Assembly (NCBI RefSeq): GCF_003943815.1
Contig: NZ_RJNA01000002.1
Coordinates: 48,240-112,239, forward strand
Length of the DNA stretch: 64,000 nt
Direction of reading: 5' to 3'
DNA from: Streptococcus cristatus
Lineage (GTDB): Bacteria > Bacillota > Bacilli > Lactobacillales > Streptococcaceae
Shown: piece by piece, positions 49,946 through 58,815 of the stretch
Numbering within the stretch: position 1 is the stretch's first letter
How the letters are laid out: each line of letters starts with the position of its first letter
The notes under the pieces: model-generated
What the model was told of the DNA's origin: nothing
Databases searched by the model: none
What the model saw: only the letters and a program-made list of their open reading frames with translations
Program-made: the position numbers and the translations under genes

Positions 49946-50889
49946 CACTTATCAATTTTTGGTTTATAGAAGGAACGATTTTCCAATGCGAATATTTTAT
50001 TGGTCATTTCTCCCGGAGCAACGAGAGACAGAGCCGTGGTCATCATCATCATTTCCGCATCCAGATTGTCAATCATGTGTAGGATTTCTGCTTCCATAAT
50101 CTTTGGACGAACGGGACTGCCGTATTCGAGGAGACCGTGATGACTGAGGAGGACGTGGCGCAAAACAATGACATCTTCCTTGGTATCATCAATTTTCAGC
50201 TCTGCCAAGGTTTTGGTCAATTCTTCGTCAATCAGCGCAATATGGCCAATCAGATTGCCTCGCACGGTGTATTCCGTATTTTCTGGACCGCTCAACTCAA
50301 TGACTTTGGCTAAGTCGTGCAACATAATCCCCGCAAAAAGAAGGCTCTTATTAAGCTGAGGATAGATGTCACCAATCGCATCTGCTAGCTTGACCATGGT
50401 AGCTGTATGAAAAGCGAGTCCTGATTCAAAAGCATGGTGATTGGTTTTCGCTGCTGGGTAAGAATAGAATTCCTTATCGTATTTGCTGTAAAGGGAGCGC
50501 ACCACGCGCTGCCAGACTTGATTTTCAATCTTGAAAATCATTTGCGCCAGATATTCCCGCAGTTCTTTTTGATCAACAGGTGGTTTTTCTTTGAAATCAG
50601 CAGGATTATTAGGCTCGCCGGCCTTTGGCAGACGTAAAGTCAGCTGATTAACCTGAGGGGTGTTATTGTAGACCTCGCGGCGTCCTTGCATGTGAACGAC
50701 TTTCCCCGCTGTAAATTCCGCCACATTATGGGGCTGGGCATCCCATAATTTCCCCTCAATCACTCCAGTGTCATCTTGGAAAGTGAAGGCGAGGTAATTC
50801 TTCCCAGCTCTAGTCTGTCGGACTTCTGCTGACTTAATCAGATAAAAGCCTTCAAACATCTCATCTTTTTTCATTTGATTAATTTTCAT
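49945..50889 (-). CDS. 3'-5' exoribonuclease YhaM-type, HD domain
   Basis: 314 residues from the ATG at 50889 (MKINQMKKDEMFEGFYLI), preceded by AAGGGAAG and overlapping the end of rmuC by 11 bases. The N-terminal OB fold (residues ~10-95: KNYLAFTFQDDTGVIEGKLW) precedes an HD domain with HHAFESGLAFHTATM, GIMLHDLAKV and LLSHHG. Family members trim RNA and DNA 3' ends (YhaM/Cbf1). The open frame reaches 30 codons upstream without support. Confidence 0.93.
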   Translation of the reverse strand: MKINQMKKDEMFEGFYLIKSAEVRQTRAGKNYLAFTFQDDTGVIEGKLWDAQPHNVAEFTAGKVVHMQGRREVYNNTPQVNQLTLRLPKAGEPNNPADFKEKPPVDQKELREYLAQMIFKIENQVWQRVVRSLYSKYDKEFYSYPAAKTNHHAFESGLAFHTATMVKLADAIGDIYPQLNKSLLFAGIMLHDLAKVIELSGPENTEYTVRGNLIGHIALIDEELTKTLAELKIDDTKEDVIVLRHVLLSHHGLLEYGSPVRPKIMEAEILHMIDNLDAEMMMMTTALSLVAPGEMTNKIFALENRSFYKPKIDK

Positions 50890-52135
50890 AGTCTTCCCTT
50901 TCATCTGGAATATCGAGCAAGTGTAAATGAAGGTCTTGGTCAGACAATTCAATATGCCGCAGCGTTCTTTCAATGGCATTGGTTCGTCGAGTCAGTAGCT
51001 CATCAATGCTGCCAGAAGCGTTCTTCAGATGTTTCTGAGCCTTGGCTAGAATACCGCCAAACTTATTGAATTCCAGCTTGACACTGCCCAGAACCTTGCT
51101 GATGTCATCTGCGCTACGTTGGATGTTTAGGGTTTTAAAGCCAACTGAGAGAGAGTTGAGCAGGGCTGACAAGGTAGACGGTCCAGCTACGACAATCTGC
51201 TCATCTCGCCGCAAACCGTCGAAAAACTCTGGATTGCGAACTACTTCAGAATAGAGACCTTCCGTTGGCAAAAACATAATCCCAAAATTAGTCGTAGCTG
51301 GCGGAGCTAGATATTTACTGTTGATGTCCTTGGCAAAACGCTTGACGCTAGCCAACAGCGACTTGCGATAAAGTTCAATCTCTTCCTTGTTGCTCGATTC
51401 ATAAGCCTCTTCCAAGCGGTAATAATCCGCCAGAGGAAATTTGGAATCGATGGGCAGGTAGACATAGTCCTGATCCGTCTGTCCCGGCAATTTGATGGCA
51501 TACTCCACGCGCTCACTAGAACCTGCCACTGTGGCAAATTCTCGCTCATACTGGCTGGGTGTCATGATGTCTTCGATAATTTGTCCCAGCTGGAGCTCGC
51601 CCATAATACCGCGGGTCTTGGTATTGGAAAGAACCTTATTGAGACTGCCAACATCCCGAGCCACTGTCTGCATCTCTCCTAAACCACGATTGACAGATTC
51701 TAGCTGCTTGGACACCGTCTCAAAGGAGGTCTGTAGGCGACTCTTCAGAGTCTTCTCCAATTTTTCCTCAACGGTCTGGCGCATCTGCTCCAGCCGCAGG
51801 TCATTGGACTCCTGAATCTGACGCATCCGCTCATCGGTTTTGTCTCGATTTTTGCTGAAACTATCCGCCATTTCGGTTCGCAAATCCGTCAAATGGAGAT
51901 GCAAATCTGTTCGAACTTCTGCTAGCCGATCGCCCAGAACCAGTTCTAGCTCTTTTTGCCGAAGAGCTTCCTGCTGCCTTTCCTGCTCAAAGCGATAGTC
52001 CAGCTGGTCGGACAGATGATCTTCCTGCTCTTCTAGCAAGACTTTGATTGCCTGCTCCTGCTGCCCCTGTCTCTGCCAGAAGAAATAGAGAAAGACCAGA
52101 TTGATGATAAGCAGGATGATGATGATATATTCCAT
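50879..52135 (-). CDS. rmuC: DNA recombination protein RmuC
   Basis: 418 residues from the ATG at 52135. A single N-terminal membrane helix (MEYIIIILLIINLVFLYFFW) is followed by a long coiled coil (residues ~30-160, EERQQEALRQKELELVLGD-type). The RmuC domain contains GIMGELQLGQIIEDIMTPSQY, YVYLPIDSKFPLADY and LAPPATTNFGIMFLPTEGLY. It limits inversions at repeats in other bacteria; the mechanism is uncertain. It starts one base after the thiN stop. Confidence 0.93.
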   Translation of the reverse strand: MEYIIIILLIINLVFLYFFWQRQGQQEQAIKVLLEEQEDHLSDQLDYRFEQERQQEALRQKELELVLGDRLAEVRTDLHLHLTDLRTEMADSFSKNRDKTDERMRQIQESNDLRLEQMRQTVEEKLEKTLKSRLQTSFETVSKQLESVNRGLGEMQTVARDVGSLNKVLSNTKTRGIMGELQLGQIIEDIMTPSQYEREFATVAGSSERVEYAIKLPGQTDQDYVYLPIDSKFPLADYYRLEEAYESSNKEEIELYRKSLLASVKRFAKDINSKYLAPPATTNFGIMFLPTEGLYSEVVRNPEFFDGLRRDEQIVVAGPSTLSALLNSLSVGFKTLNIQRSADDISKVLGSVKLEFNKFGGILAKAQKHLKNASGSIDELLTRRTNAIERTLRHIELSDQDLHLHLLDIPDEREDYEN

Positions 52136-52136
52136 A

Positions 52137-52769
52137 TCAACTCCTATCTTTACTGTAAATAACAACCGTATAACCCTTGTCAAAGGATAAAAATACAGGT
52201 CTATCTATAAATTCGTTAGAAGCATAGACTTTTTTAAAGAAAAAATTCCTTTCATTTAAAGGATATTTAGCTCCTTCAATGGTCAAAGGAACATCCTCTG
52301 TCGGCATAAAGGCTAGATAGTCCATCCCTTCCACTGGCTTGATTTCATGACGGCCAGAAGGCACATAGCGGATGCAATTCTGGGCATCAACTAAGATCAG
52401 CTGCTCCATATAGGGAGCGATCTTATCGTTGCTGGGTAAGAAAATGTTGGCCAGAGCATGGTCTAGACGACCGCCAAAAGCGCCGAAAATCGTCAGATAA
52501 GCATCTGGATAGCGCTCAAGACAAGCCAGAACGGCCAATTCCAAGTCCGTATCATCCTTTTCAGGCTGAGCCTGAATTACTTCCTTGGCACCAGCTTTTA
52601 TGCGCAGCAATTCTTCTTCAGATACAGAATCAAAATCACCAACCGCTAAGTCCAGAGGCAATCCCTGCTTTAGCAAATAAAAGGCGCCACGATCAACTCC
52701 GACAAAGATATCAAAATCCCTATTGAGCTCAGTCAAATCACCGCCAGCAAACAGAGCAATCCTAGGCAT
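52137..52769 (-). CDS. thiN: Thiamine pyrophosphokinase
   Basis: Transfers diphosphate from ATP to thiamine, giving the active cofactor from imported vitamin. 210 residues with FVGVDRGAFYLLKQG, the metal/ATP motif AVGDFDSVSEEE, EKDDTDLELAV and GAFGGRLDHALANI. Overlaps rpe by eight bases. The neighbours rsgA-rpe-thiN are the conserved Firmicutes order. Confidence 0.95.
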   Translation of the reverse strand: MPRIALFAGGDLTELNRDFDIFVGVDRGAFYLLKQGLPLDLAVGDFDSVSEEELLRIKAGAKEVIQAQPEKDDTDLELAVLACLERYPDAYLTIFGAFGGRLDHALANIFLPSNDKIAPYMEQLILVDAQNCIRYVPSGRHEIKPVEGMDYLAFMPTEDVPLTIEGAKYPLNERNFFFKKVYASNEFIDRPVFLSFDKGYTVVIYSKDRS

Positions 52770-53421
52770 CTAACGCATCCCTCAAGGTCTGAACTTGATG
52801 ACTGACATCACCTTTGAAGACATAGCTACCGGCCACAAAAATATTGGCGCCAGCTTCTCTAGCCAGCTGAATCGTCTTATCGTCAATCCCTCCGTCAACC
52901 TCAATATCAAAGTTCAGCTGATTGGCCTCTCGCAAAGCGACCAGTTCACGAATCTTATCCATGGTTTCTGGCAGAAAAGCCTGACCACCAAAGCCTGGAT
53001 TGACTGTCATGACTAGGACCTGATCCACTAGATTCAAGACATTTTTAATCGCTTCAACTGGCGTTCCTGGATTGATAACAACGCTAGGCTTGACACCTGC
53101 TGCACGAATCTTCTGCAAAGCCCCATGAATATGCGGAGTCGCTTCAACATGGATGCTGATAATATCTGCACCCGCCCGAGCGAATTCCTCGATATGATGC
53201 TCAGGATTGGACACCATGAGATGACAATCAAAAACCATCTTGCTGTGGGGACGCATACTTGCTACAACACCGGCACCAAAGCTGATATTAGGGACAAAAT
53301 GGCCATCCATGACATCCAAATGGGCATACTCCGCCCCGCTAGCTTCTAGCTTTTTCAACTCAGTCTCAAAATTAGCATAATCCGCACTCAAAACAGAGGG
53401 AGCAATTTTAAATGTTTTCAT
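52762..53421 (-). CDS. rpe: Ribulose-phosphate 3-epimerase
   Basis: Interconverts ribulose 5- and xylulose 5-phosphate in the pentose phosphate pathway. 219-residue TIM barrel with PSVLSADYANFETEL, YAHLDVMDGHFVPNISFG, FDCHLMVSNPEHHIEEFA and VNPGFGGQAFLPETM. Follows rsgA after 14 bases. Confidence 0.98.
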   Translation of the reverse strand: MKTFKIAPSVLSADYANFETELKKLEASGAEYAHLDVMDGHFVPNISFGAGVVASMRPHSKMVFDCHLMVSNPEHHIEEFARAGADIISIHVEATPHIHGALQKIRAAGVKPSVVINPGTPVEAIKNVLNLVDQVLVMTVNPGFGGQAFLPETMDKIRELVALREANQLNFDIEVDGGIDDKTIQLAREAGANIFVAGSYVFKGDVSHQVQTLRDALDA

Positions 53422-53435
53422 GATAGTTCCTTTCT

Positions 53436-54314
53436 CTATTTAGGAAGTTTTTTAGCTGTCTTTTTATAGGTTTCACGGCGATTCTCGATTTCACTGAGAA
53501 ATTGCAGGTAATTTTCGAAACGAAAAGCAGCAATTTGCCGGGCTTCTACGGCTGGTTTGACGGCACAAGCCGGTTCATGTGTATGGGTACAAGTGCGGAA
53601 CTTGCAGTCCCGGCTGATTTCGGCAATTTCTGGAAAGGCGGCATTCAGGTCTTCTGCCTTGTCTACTTCATAGTCTAAGGAAGAAAAGCCCGGAGTGTCC
53701 GCAATCTTTCCACCATTTAGGTTATAAAAGCTGACCGCCCGTGTCGTATGGCGACCCCGCCCCAGACTTTCAGAAATCTCTCCTGTCTCTAATTGCAAAT
53801 CTGGTGCAATTTTATTGAGCAGAGTGGACTTCCCAACACCAGTCTGACCCATGAAAACTGTAATTTTCCCCGTCAGCAGTGGCAATAAATCCTCGACAGA
53901 CCGGACCACCTGATAGCCAATCCGCTGATAGGCCTGAACATAAGTATCCAAGCTGGCTTCATCCTCCAACAGATCCAACTTACTCAGATAGATGAGAGGG
54001 TGGATGCCCTTGTGCTCCAGAAGCACCAGAAAACGATCCAAGAGATTGTCATTGAAGTCTGGCTCCTTGGCACTCATGATGACAACTGCCTGATCAATGT
54101 TGACAATGGGTGGCCGCACCAAACTATTTTTACGCTCGGCTATTTTTAAAATGTAGCCTTCGGAATCCTTGTCCGCTGAAAACTCAACATGATCGCCAAC
54201 ATAAGGCGTTTGTCCTTTTTTGCGGAAATTCCCACGCGCTCTGGTCTGATACACCTGCCCATCTGACTCTACATAATAAAAGCCAGCCAAGGCTTTGATA
54301 ATTATTCCTTGCAA
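53436..54314 (-). CDS. rsgA: Small ribosomal subunit biogenesis GTPase RsgA
   Basis: Circularly permuted GTPase that checks late 30S assembly. 292 residues: N-terminal OB fold, G4 motif YLSKLDLL, then P-loop [14 protein letters not shown], switch [22 protein letters not shown] and a C-terminal zinc knuckle ([16 protein letters not shown]). The start is TTG at 54314, with AAAGGAG 5-6 bases upstream; no better ATG exists nearby. Confidence 0.97.
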   Translation of the reverse strand: MQGIIIKALAGFYYVESDGQVYQTRARGNFRKKGQTPYVGDHVEFSADKDSEGYILKIAERKNSLVRPPIVNIDQAVVIMSAKEPDFNDNLLDRFLVLLEHKGIHPLIYLSKLDLLEDEASLDTYVQAYQRIGYQVVRSVEDLLPLLTGKITVFMGQTGVGKSTLLNKIAPDLQLETGEISESLGRGRHTTRAVSFYNLNGGKIADTPGFSSLDYEVDKAEDLNAAFPEIAEISRDCKFRTCTHTHEPACAVKPAVEARQIAAFRFENYLQFLSEIENRRETYKKTAKKLPK

Positions 54315-54376
54315 GACTGCTCCTTTAAAGTTAATACAATTATTATATCAAAAAAACATATATTTGGCTTTTACTA

Positions 54377-54404
54377 TTGGCATTTTCAAAAAATATGTTA
54401 TAAT
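54377..54404 (+). promoter_or_regulatory. tRNA-Leu promoter
   Basis: TTGGCA (54377-54382), 16 bases, TATAAT (54399-54404) with TGT extension. The tRNA starts 10 bases downstream. Confidence 0.85.
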
Positions 54405-54413
54405 AAAAAGCAA

Positions 54414-54496
54414 GCGGAGGTGGTGGAACGGCAGACACGCATGCTTCAGGCGCATGTGCCCGTACGGGTGTGAGGGTTCAAATCCCTTCCTCCGCA
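54414..54496 (+). tRNA. tRNA-Leu (anticodon CAG)
   Basis: 83 bases. Acceptor GCGGAGG (54414-54420) pairs with CCTCCGC (54489-54495), discriminator A at 54496. Anticodon stem CATGC/GCATG encloses loop TTCAGGC, so the anticodon is CAG, reading CUG. A long variable arm (TGCCCGTACGGGT) and the T loop GGTTCAAATCC are present, as expected for leucine. The terminal CCA is not encoded. It is isolated on the plus strand between rsgA and ksgA. Confidence 0.97.
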
Positions 54497-54505
54497 TCGA
54501 ACAGG

Positions 54506-54535
54506 AACTCTTGTCCAAGTTGACAAGAGTTTTTC
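54506..54535 (+). terminator. Terminator of tRNA-Leu
   Basis: AACTCTTGTC (54506-54515) and GACAAGAGTT (54522-54531), perfect 10-bp stem, then TTTT. Confidence 0.9.
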
Positions 54536-54574
54536 TTTTAAAAATTCACAAAAGCACCTTGCAATTTATTTCAG

Positions 54575-54608
54575 AAAAACCAGCCATTTTCAAAAAAGGG
54601 CTGGTTTT
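54575..54608 (-). terminator. Terminator of the ksgA operon
   Basis: AAAACCAGCC (54576-54585) and GGCTGGTTTT (54599-54608), perfect stem with a T-run on the minus strand. Confidence 0.85.
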
Positions 54609-54615
54609 CAATATC

Positions 54616-55488
54616 TTATAGACCTTGCGCCTTCAAAGCATCCGCCAGACGGGCAAAGTCTGCCAAAGTCAAGGCTTCTCCCCGAACACTTGGAGATAAG
54701 TCAGCTCGTTCTAAAGCTGCTGTCAGTTTGCCTTTAGTCTCCTCTGACTTCCCAAAATAACTGGTCAGGTTATTCCAGAGAGTCTTCCGACGGTGGACAA
54801 AACTGGCCTTGGAGACCTTGAAAAAGAATTTCTCGTCCTGTACCGCAACTGCAGGCTGGTCTCTGCGCACCATCTTGAGAATAGCCGAATCCACATTTGG
54901 TGCTGGCACAAAGACTGTCCGCGGCACGATAAAGGCAACCTTGGCCGTCATGTAATACTGCACCGCAATCGACAAACTGCCGTAGGCCTTGGTATTCGGC
55001 TGAGCTGATATCCGATCTGCCACTTCTTTTTGCATCATAACGACGAATTCACTAAAAGGAATTCCGCTTTCAATCAAATGCATGAGAATCGGCGTCGTGA
55101 TGTAGTAGGGCAAATTTGCCACTACCTTGATAGGCAGGTCTGGATTCTTAAACTCTGCTATGTACTGAGCCAGATCAACCTTGAGAATATCCTGATTGAC
55201 CACTGTCACATTGTCAAAATCGCGCAGAGTATCCGCCAAAATCGGCACCAGACGGTCATCAATCTCAAAGGCCATAACCTCTGCAGCACTTTCCGCCAAA
55301 AATTCTGTCAAAGCACCAATTCCGGGACCAATTTCGATAACATTGACCTTTTTATCAATCTCGGCTGTATCCACAATCTTCTGGAGGATGTTGGTATCCG
55401 TCAGGAAATTCTGACCGAACGATTTTTTAAAGGTGAAACCGTGACGCTCCAGAATGGCACGGGTCACACTATAGTCTGCAATTCTCAT
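54616..55488 (-). CDS. ksgA: 16S rRNA dimethyladenosine transferase
   Basis: Dimethylates two adjacent adenines in helix 45 of 16S rRNA; loss gives kasugamycin resistance. 290 residues with [23 protein letters not shown] motif [15 protein letters not shown] and catalytic [14 protein letters not shown]. In related species it directly follows rnmV; here two extra genes intervene. Confidence 0.98.
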   Translation of the reverse strand: MRIADYSVTRAILERHGFTFKKSFGQNFLTDTNILQKIVDTAEIDKKVNVIEIGPGIGALTEFLAESAAEVMAFEIDDRLVPILADTLRDFDNVTVVNQDILKVDLAQYIAEFKNPDLPIKVVANLPYYITTPILMHLIESGIPFSEFVVMMQKEVADRISAQPNTKAYGSLSIAVQYYMTAKVAFIVPRTVFVPAPNVDSAILKMVRRDQPAVAVQDEKFFFKVSKASFVHRRKTLWNNLTSYFGKSEETKGKLTAALERADLSPSVRGEALTLADFARLADALKAQGL

Positions 55489-55500
55489 TTTCTCTCTTTC

Positions 55501-56261
55501 CTATCTCTTAGCCATCATATAAAAAATCAACCGAATTACTAGTGCCAATAAAAACAAATATATGACCCCATTACCTCGCTTGTTCTCTTTTGCTTCGACC
55601 CCAGTCTCATCAAGCACTTGATCATCTTCTTGGACTTGCTCTTGTTTAGGTTTAGCTTCTTGACGTTGTACTAGCTTATCTTCTTGAACTTGGACTTGCT
55701 CAGCTTCTTGGACTTGCACTTGTTTATCTTTTGGGCGTTGCATTTTCTTCAACTCATCTTGGTATGCAACCGAGTCTAGAATATTGTCTTCTGGCAACAA
55801 TTTTGAGGCATAATAATCAGGAAACCCCATGGCAAGCCCAATCAAGTTCGTACCTGTTAAAGAAAAATCCAATTCTTGGGGTTGATTTCCCTGAATTGCT
55901 CGGATGTTTTTTAAAAGCTTACGCGAAGCTATAGACAATCCGTCCATAGAAGCAACTTCTAAAATATCAAATCCTAGCATGTCACCATCTTTGACATTTG
56001 CAAGAATATAGCGAACAAAATCATCATATAGTTGCAAGGCCTGAGGGGCATTCTTTTCTAAAAAGGTCCGATTTTTGAGGGAATTTTTCTGGAATTTTTC
56101 AATAGGAAGTAAGATGTTAAATTTTTTCCATAGAATACTAGGCATTCGCAAATCTTTTTCATCCCAAAATAATTGCCAAAAAAAGGAATTGTGTAAACGC
56201 CCTCCGTTAGAATACGTGCCTCATCGCCGTTTTTTAAATAAATATAGCTTCTATTTGCCAT
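55501..56261 (-). pseudogene. MANRSY-type protein with coiled repeat and C-terminal membrane helix, frameshifted
   Basis: An ATG at 56261 (after GGGAG) encodes MANRSYIYLKNGDEARILTE, a start found in a widespread family of uncharacterised small proteins. At the run of seven A (plus strand, 56178-56184) the frame is lost. The next frame continues WQLFWDEKDLRMPSILWKK and runs to 55501. The restored protein is about 253 residues. Late in it is a repetitive Q/V/E stretch (QVQVQEAEQVQVQEDKLVQR) and then a terminal membrane helix (GVIYLFLLALVIRLIFYMM). Total 761 nt is one base short, so eight Ts would restore it. Function unknown. Confidence 0.75.
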
Positions 56262-56298
56262 GTCATCTCCCTTCACAATTTTTTATTAAAGTTTAAAT

Positions 56299-56338
56299 TT
56301 CCGTTAAAGTCACACCAAACAGTTCCAAACGCTTGAGT
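56299..56338 (-). pseudogene. Remnant of an rnmV 3' end
   Basis: Forty bases match the intact rnmV (57282-57321) at 34 positions. In frame they encode LKRLELFGVTLTE-I and a stop. The copy lies downstream of the SDR gene, so it marks the point where rnmV ended before the SDR gene was inserted or before the region was exchanged. Confidence 0.8.
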
Positions 56339-56382
56339 CGCCTCTGTTTCCACCATTACCAATACAGATGCTTGCTAATTCG

Positions 56383-57237
56383 TTATTCGTTATCTTTTAA
56401 GGAGGTCATTTGCTCAAGTAAGGTGTAAAGTTTTTTCTGTCCTTCTTCCTCGTAAGCAAATGCATTAGCCTTAACTTCTTTGCATTTCTCGTCATACAAA
56501 AATCCCTCATAGCCATCTTCTATAGATAATGCTGTATAGACTTTCGCCATTTCTTCAGGACTCATCGAAAATCTTGACTTAATTTTATACAGATTTTTCA
56601 TAAAAACGCTGAGGCGATCATAGCGGCGCATATCTACTTTGACATTGGTCACACGGACCGCCTGAACCTTGATACCTTTCCAATGTTTCCGCATATAAAG
56701 CGACAGCATCAACAAGGCCAGTTTATTCTGATAATAGGTCTTAGCGGGACTATAATGTTTTTGACCGGATAAATTTTCAAAATCAAGCTTCATGAAAGGA
56801 TAAAGCACCAGCCCTTGGGAAGAAATATTAATAATCCGACCACTTTCTGACTTTTCCAACAAGCCTCTCAACAAGGTAGAAAGCAAGAAGGGAGCTACCA
56901 CATTGGTTGCAAACTGCTTCTCCAAACCGTCTTTGGTCAGAATCGGCTTTTTGATTGATAAGTCAAAATCGGCCGCATTGTTAATGAAAACATCTAAAGT
57001 CTGTTCTTTTTGGATGTACTGTTCTACTGCTTTCCTGACGCTCTTCATATCAGATAAATCAACCAAGATGTAATCTACATGCGGATTTCCTGTTTGTTGA
57101 CGGATTTTTTCACAGGCTTGCTCAGCAGCTTCTTTTCGCCGACAAAACAAAGTCACTGACCAATCCTTTTCAGCCAACTGTTTCGCAGCCTGATAGCCAA
57201 TACCGCTATTGCCGCCCGTAATAATTACTTTTTTCAT
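56383..57237 (-). CDS. Short-chain dehydrogenase/reductase
   Basis: 284 residues, Rossmann fold. NAD(P)-binding motif TGGNSGIGYQAAKQL (residues ~7-21), FINNAADFD (NNA/G motif), catalytic Ser in IINISSQGLVLY, and YYQNK (YxxxK variant: Y at YYQNKLALLML). Resembles retinol-dehydrogenase/WWOX-like SDRs. The substrate is unknown. It lies between rnmV and a duplicated rnmV tail, which suggests later acquisition. Co-directional, 11 bases after rnmV. Confidence 0.85.
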   Translation of the reverse strand: MKKVIITGGNSGIGYQAAKQLAEKDWSVTLFCRRKEAAEQACEKIRQQTGNPHVDYILVDLSDMKSVRKAVEQYIQKEQTLDVFINNAADFDLSIKKPILTKDGLEKQFATNVVAPFLLSTLLRGLLEKSESGRIINISSQGLVLYPFMKLDFENLSGQKHYSPAKTYYQNKLALLMLSLYMRKHWKGIKVQAVRVTNVKVDMRRYDRLSVFMKNLYKIKSRFSMSPEEMAKVYTALSIEDGYEGFLYDEKCKEVKANAFAYEEEGQKKLYTLLEQMTSLKDNE

Positions 57238-57248
57238 TTCTGACTCCG

Positions 57249-57818
57249 TTAGAATGAATATTTAAGCATGGTTTCTTCCACTTCCGCCAAGGTCACGCCA
57301 AACAGTTCCAGCCGCTTGAGTAGCTGCTTGCCGTTAGAATAACCGATACGAAGCTCTTCTCCTAGATACTCTCGACGCTGACGGCTGTCGCTTCCTAGGA
57401 GCAATCCCAGCCGCATAAGGTCATTCTTTGTTACATCAAAATCACTGCTTGACTCAAAATGGCTGGTCACCCCAGTGAGGGCTGTTTTTAAGTCTTCAAA
57501 ACTCGCATGCTCAATGCCTAATGAGCGCCCTTTGGTCTTGGACTTAGGAGCTGCTTCGTCACGTTTGAGAAAGGCATGTTGGACAGTAGGAATTTCCGTC
57601 ATAATCAGACGGCGAATCCGCTCGCCATTGAAATCAGGGTCTGTAAAGACAATGACACCATGTAAGTCCTGCAAGCGACGAATCCGTTCGATATCGGCAT
57701 CGCTGATAGCGGAGCCTCTCGTTTCATAAGTCTCAACATCAAAATAGCGCTTGAGATTGGCTGTGTCATCACGCCCTTCCACAACGACCACTTGCGGGAT
57801 TTTTATCTTTTCAGTCAA
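57249..57818 (-). CDS. rnmV: Ribonuclease M5 (5S rRNA maturation)
   Basis: Toprim-domain nuclease that matures 5S rRNA with help of L18. About 189 residues from a TTG at 57818 (LTEKIKIPQVVVVEGRDDTA), with AGAAGG nine bases upstream; the longer frame from 57845 has no binding site and lies within tatD. Toprim motifs VVVEGRDD and FTDPDFNGERIRR. The C-terminus contains IGYSNGKQLLKRLELFGVTL, the part duplicated at 56299-56338. The TTG overlaps the tatD stop. Confidence 0.95.
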   Translation of the reverse strand: MTEKIKIPQVVVVEGRDDTANLKRYFDVETYETRGSAISDADIERIRRLQDLHGVIVFTDPDFNGERIRRLIMTEIPTVQHAFLKRDEAAPKSKTKGRSLGIEHASFEDLKTALTGVTSHFESSSDFDVTKNDLMRLGLLLGSDSRQRREYLGEELRIGYSNGKQLLKRLELFGVTLAEVEETMLKYSF

Positions 57819-58581
57819 GCCCAAACACCTTCTTTGCATTTTCATAGGTCGCCTGCGCTACTTCTTCGACCGCCAACCCACGCAGTTCAGCAATTTTCTC
57901 CACAACATAGCGAGTATAGGCTGTTTTGTTTTCTCGGCCGCGTTTGGGAACAGGCGCCAAGTAAGGTGCATCCGTCTCGACGAGGATTTTGTCCAAAGGC
58001 AGATTCTGCGCAGCCTCCTGAATATCCGTTGCTTTTTTAAAGGTGACGACTCCAGAAAAGGAAATCATCATCCCCAGCTCGATAAAGCGCTCTGCCATTT
58101 CCAAAGAACCCGAATAAGAGTGCATGATACCGCCACGAGGGCCTACACCCTCACTTTTGATAATCTCATAGGTGTCCTCTAAAGCGTCGCGCGTGTGGAC
58201 GACAAAAGGCAGGTCTAACTCTTTGGACAGCTGGATTTGTCGGCGAAATACTTGCTCTTGCACTTCCTTGGGCGCTGTCATCCAGTGATAATCCAGACCA
58301 ATCTCGCCCAAAGCCACTACTTTTGGATGAGCAAGCTTGTCCAGCAGATAGGCTTCCACCGCCTCATCATAAGTCCCAGCCTCAGTCGGATGCCAGCCAA
58401 TCGTAGCGTAAATCTGCTCATAATTGTCGACCAACTCCAAGGCGCGCTCAATGGTCGGCCGGTCAAAACCGACAACATTCATATTGCTGACACCCATTTC
58501 TGCAGCTAGCTGGAGCTCCTCTGCCTCTCGACCAGCAAATTCTTCCACATTTAAATGCGTGTGTGTATCAAAAATTTTCAT
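57811..58581 (-). CDS. TatD-family metal-dependent deoxyribonuclease
   Basis: 256-residue TIM barrel with metal ligands in FDTHTHLN (H7, H9), the conserved GEIGLDYHW, PFVVHTRDAL, MHSYSGSLEMAERF and LVETDAPYLAP. Acts on DNA 3' ends or related substrates. First gene of tatD-rnmV-SDR. No clear promoter could be placed within the preceding 30 bases. Confidence 0.95.
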   Translation of the reverse strand: MKIFDTHTHLNVEEFAGREAEELQLAAEMGVSNMNVVGFDRPTIERALELVDNYEQIYATIGWHPTEAGTYDEAVEAYLLDKLAHPKVVALGEIGLDYHWMTAPKEVQEQVFRRQIQLSKELDLPFVVHTRDALEDTYEIIKSEGVGPRGGIMHSYSGSLEMAERFIELGMMISFSGVVTFKKATDIQEAAQNLPLDKILVETDAPYLAPVPKRGRENKTAYTRYVVEKIAELRGLAVEEVAQATYENAKKVFGLD

Positions 58582-58755
58582 GCTTTACTTCCTTGTATTT
58601 CCTGCCTTTCATTATACCAAAAAAGTCAGTTAAAGGGGCAAGAGCTTTACTTTCTCTCCATCTATTCCAGCGGGTATTTACTATTTTTTCAACGCCTATA
58701 AAAAATAATTTTACTGTTTCTTGATAATTTTTTATTATTTTTCGATATTTTATTA

Positions 58756-58784
58756 TTGATTATCGATATATTTTGTGATATAGT
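58756..58784 (+). promoter_or_regulatory. Promoter with TCGATA repeats before the DUF2975 operon
   Basis: TTGATT (58756-58761), 17 bases, TATAGT (58779-58784) with TG extension. The palindrome TATCGATA lies in the spacer (58761-58768), and a further TTCGATAT copy is at 58741-58748, suitable as an operator for the HTH protein encoded downstream. Confidence 0.6.
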
Positions 58785-58815
58785 AAATAAAAATAGAAAT
58801 TATTTGGAGGAATCC

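Noticed and set aside
54295-54621. Open frame running across tRNA-Leu
   Set aside because: It contains the tRNA gene and its promoter and terminator; coding is implausible.
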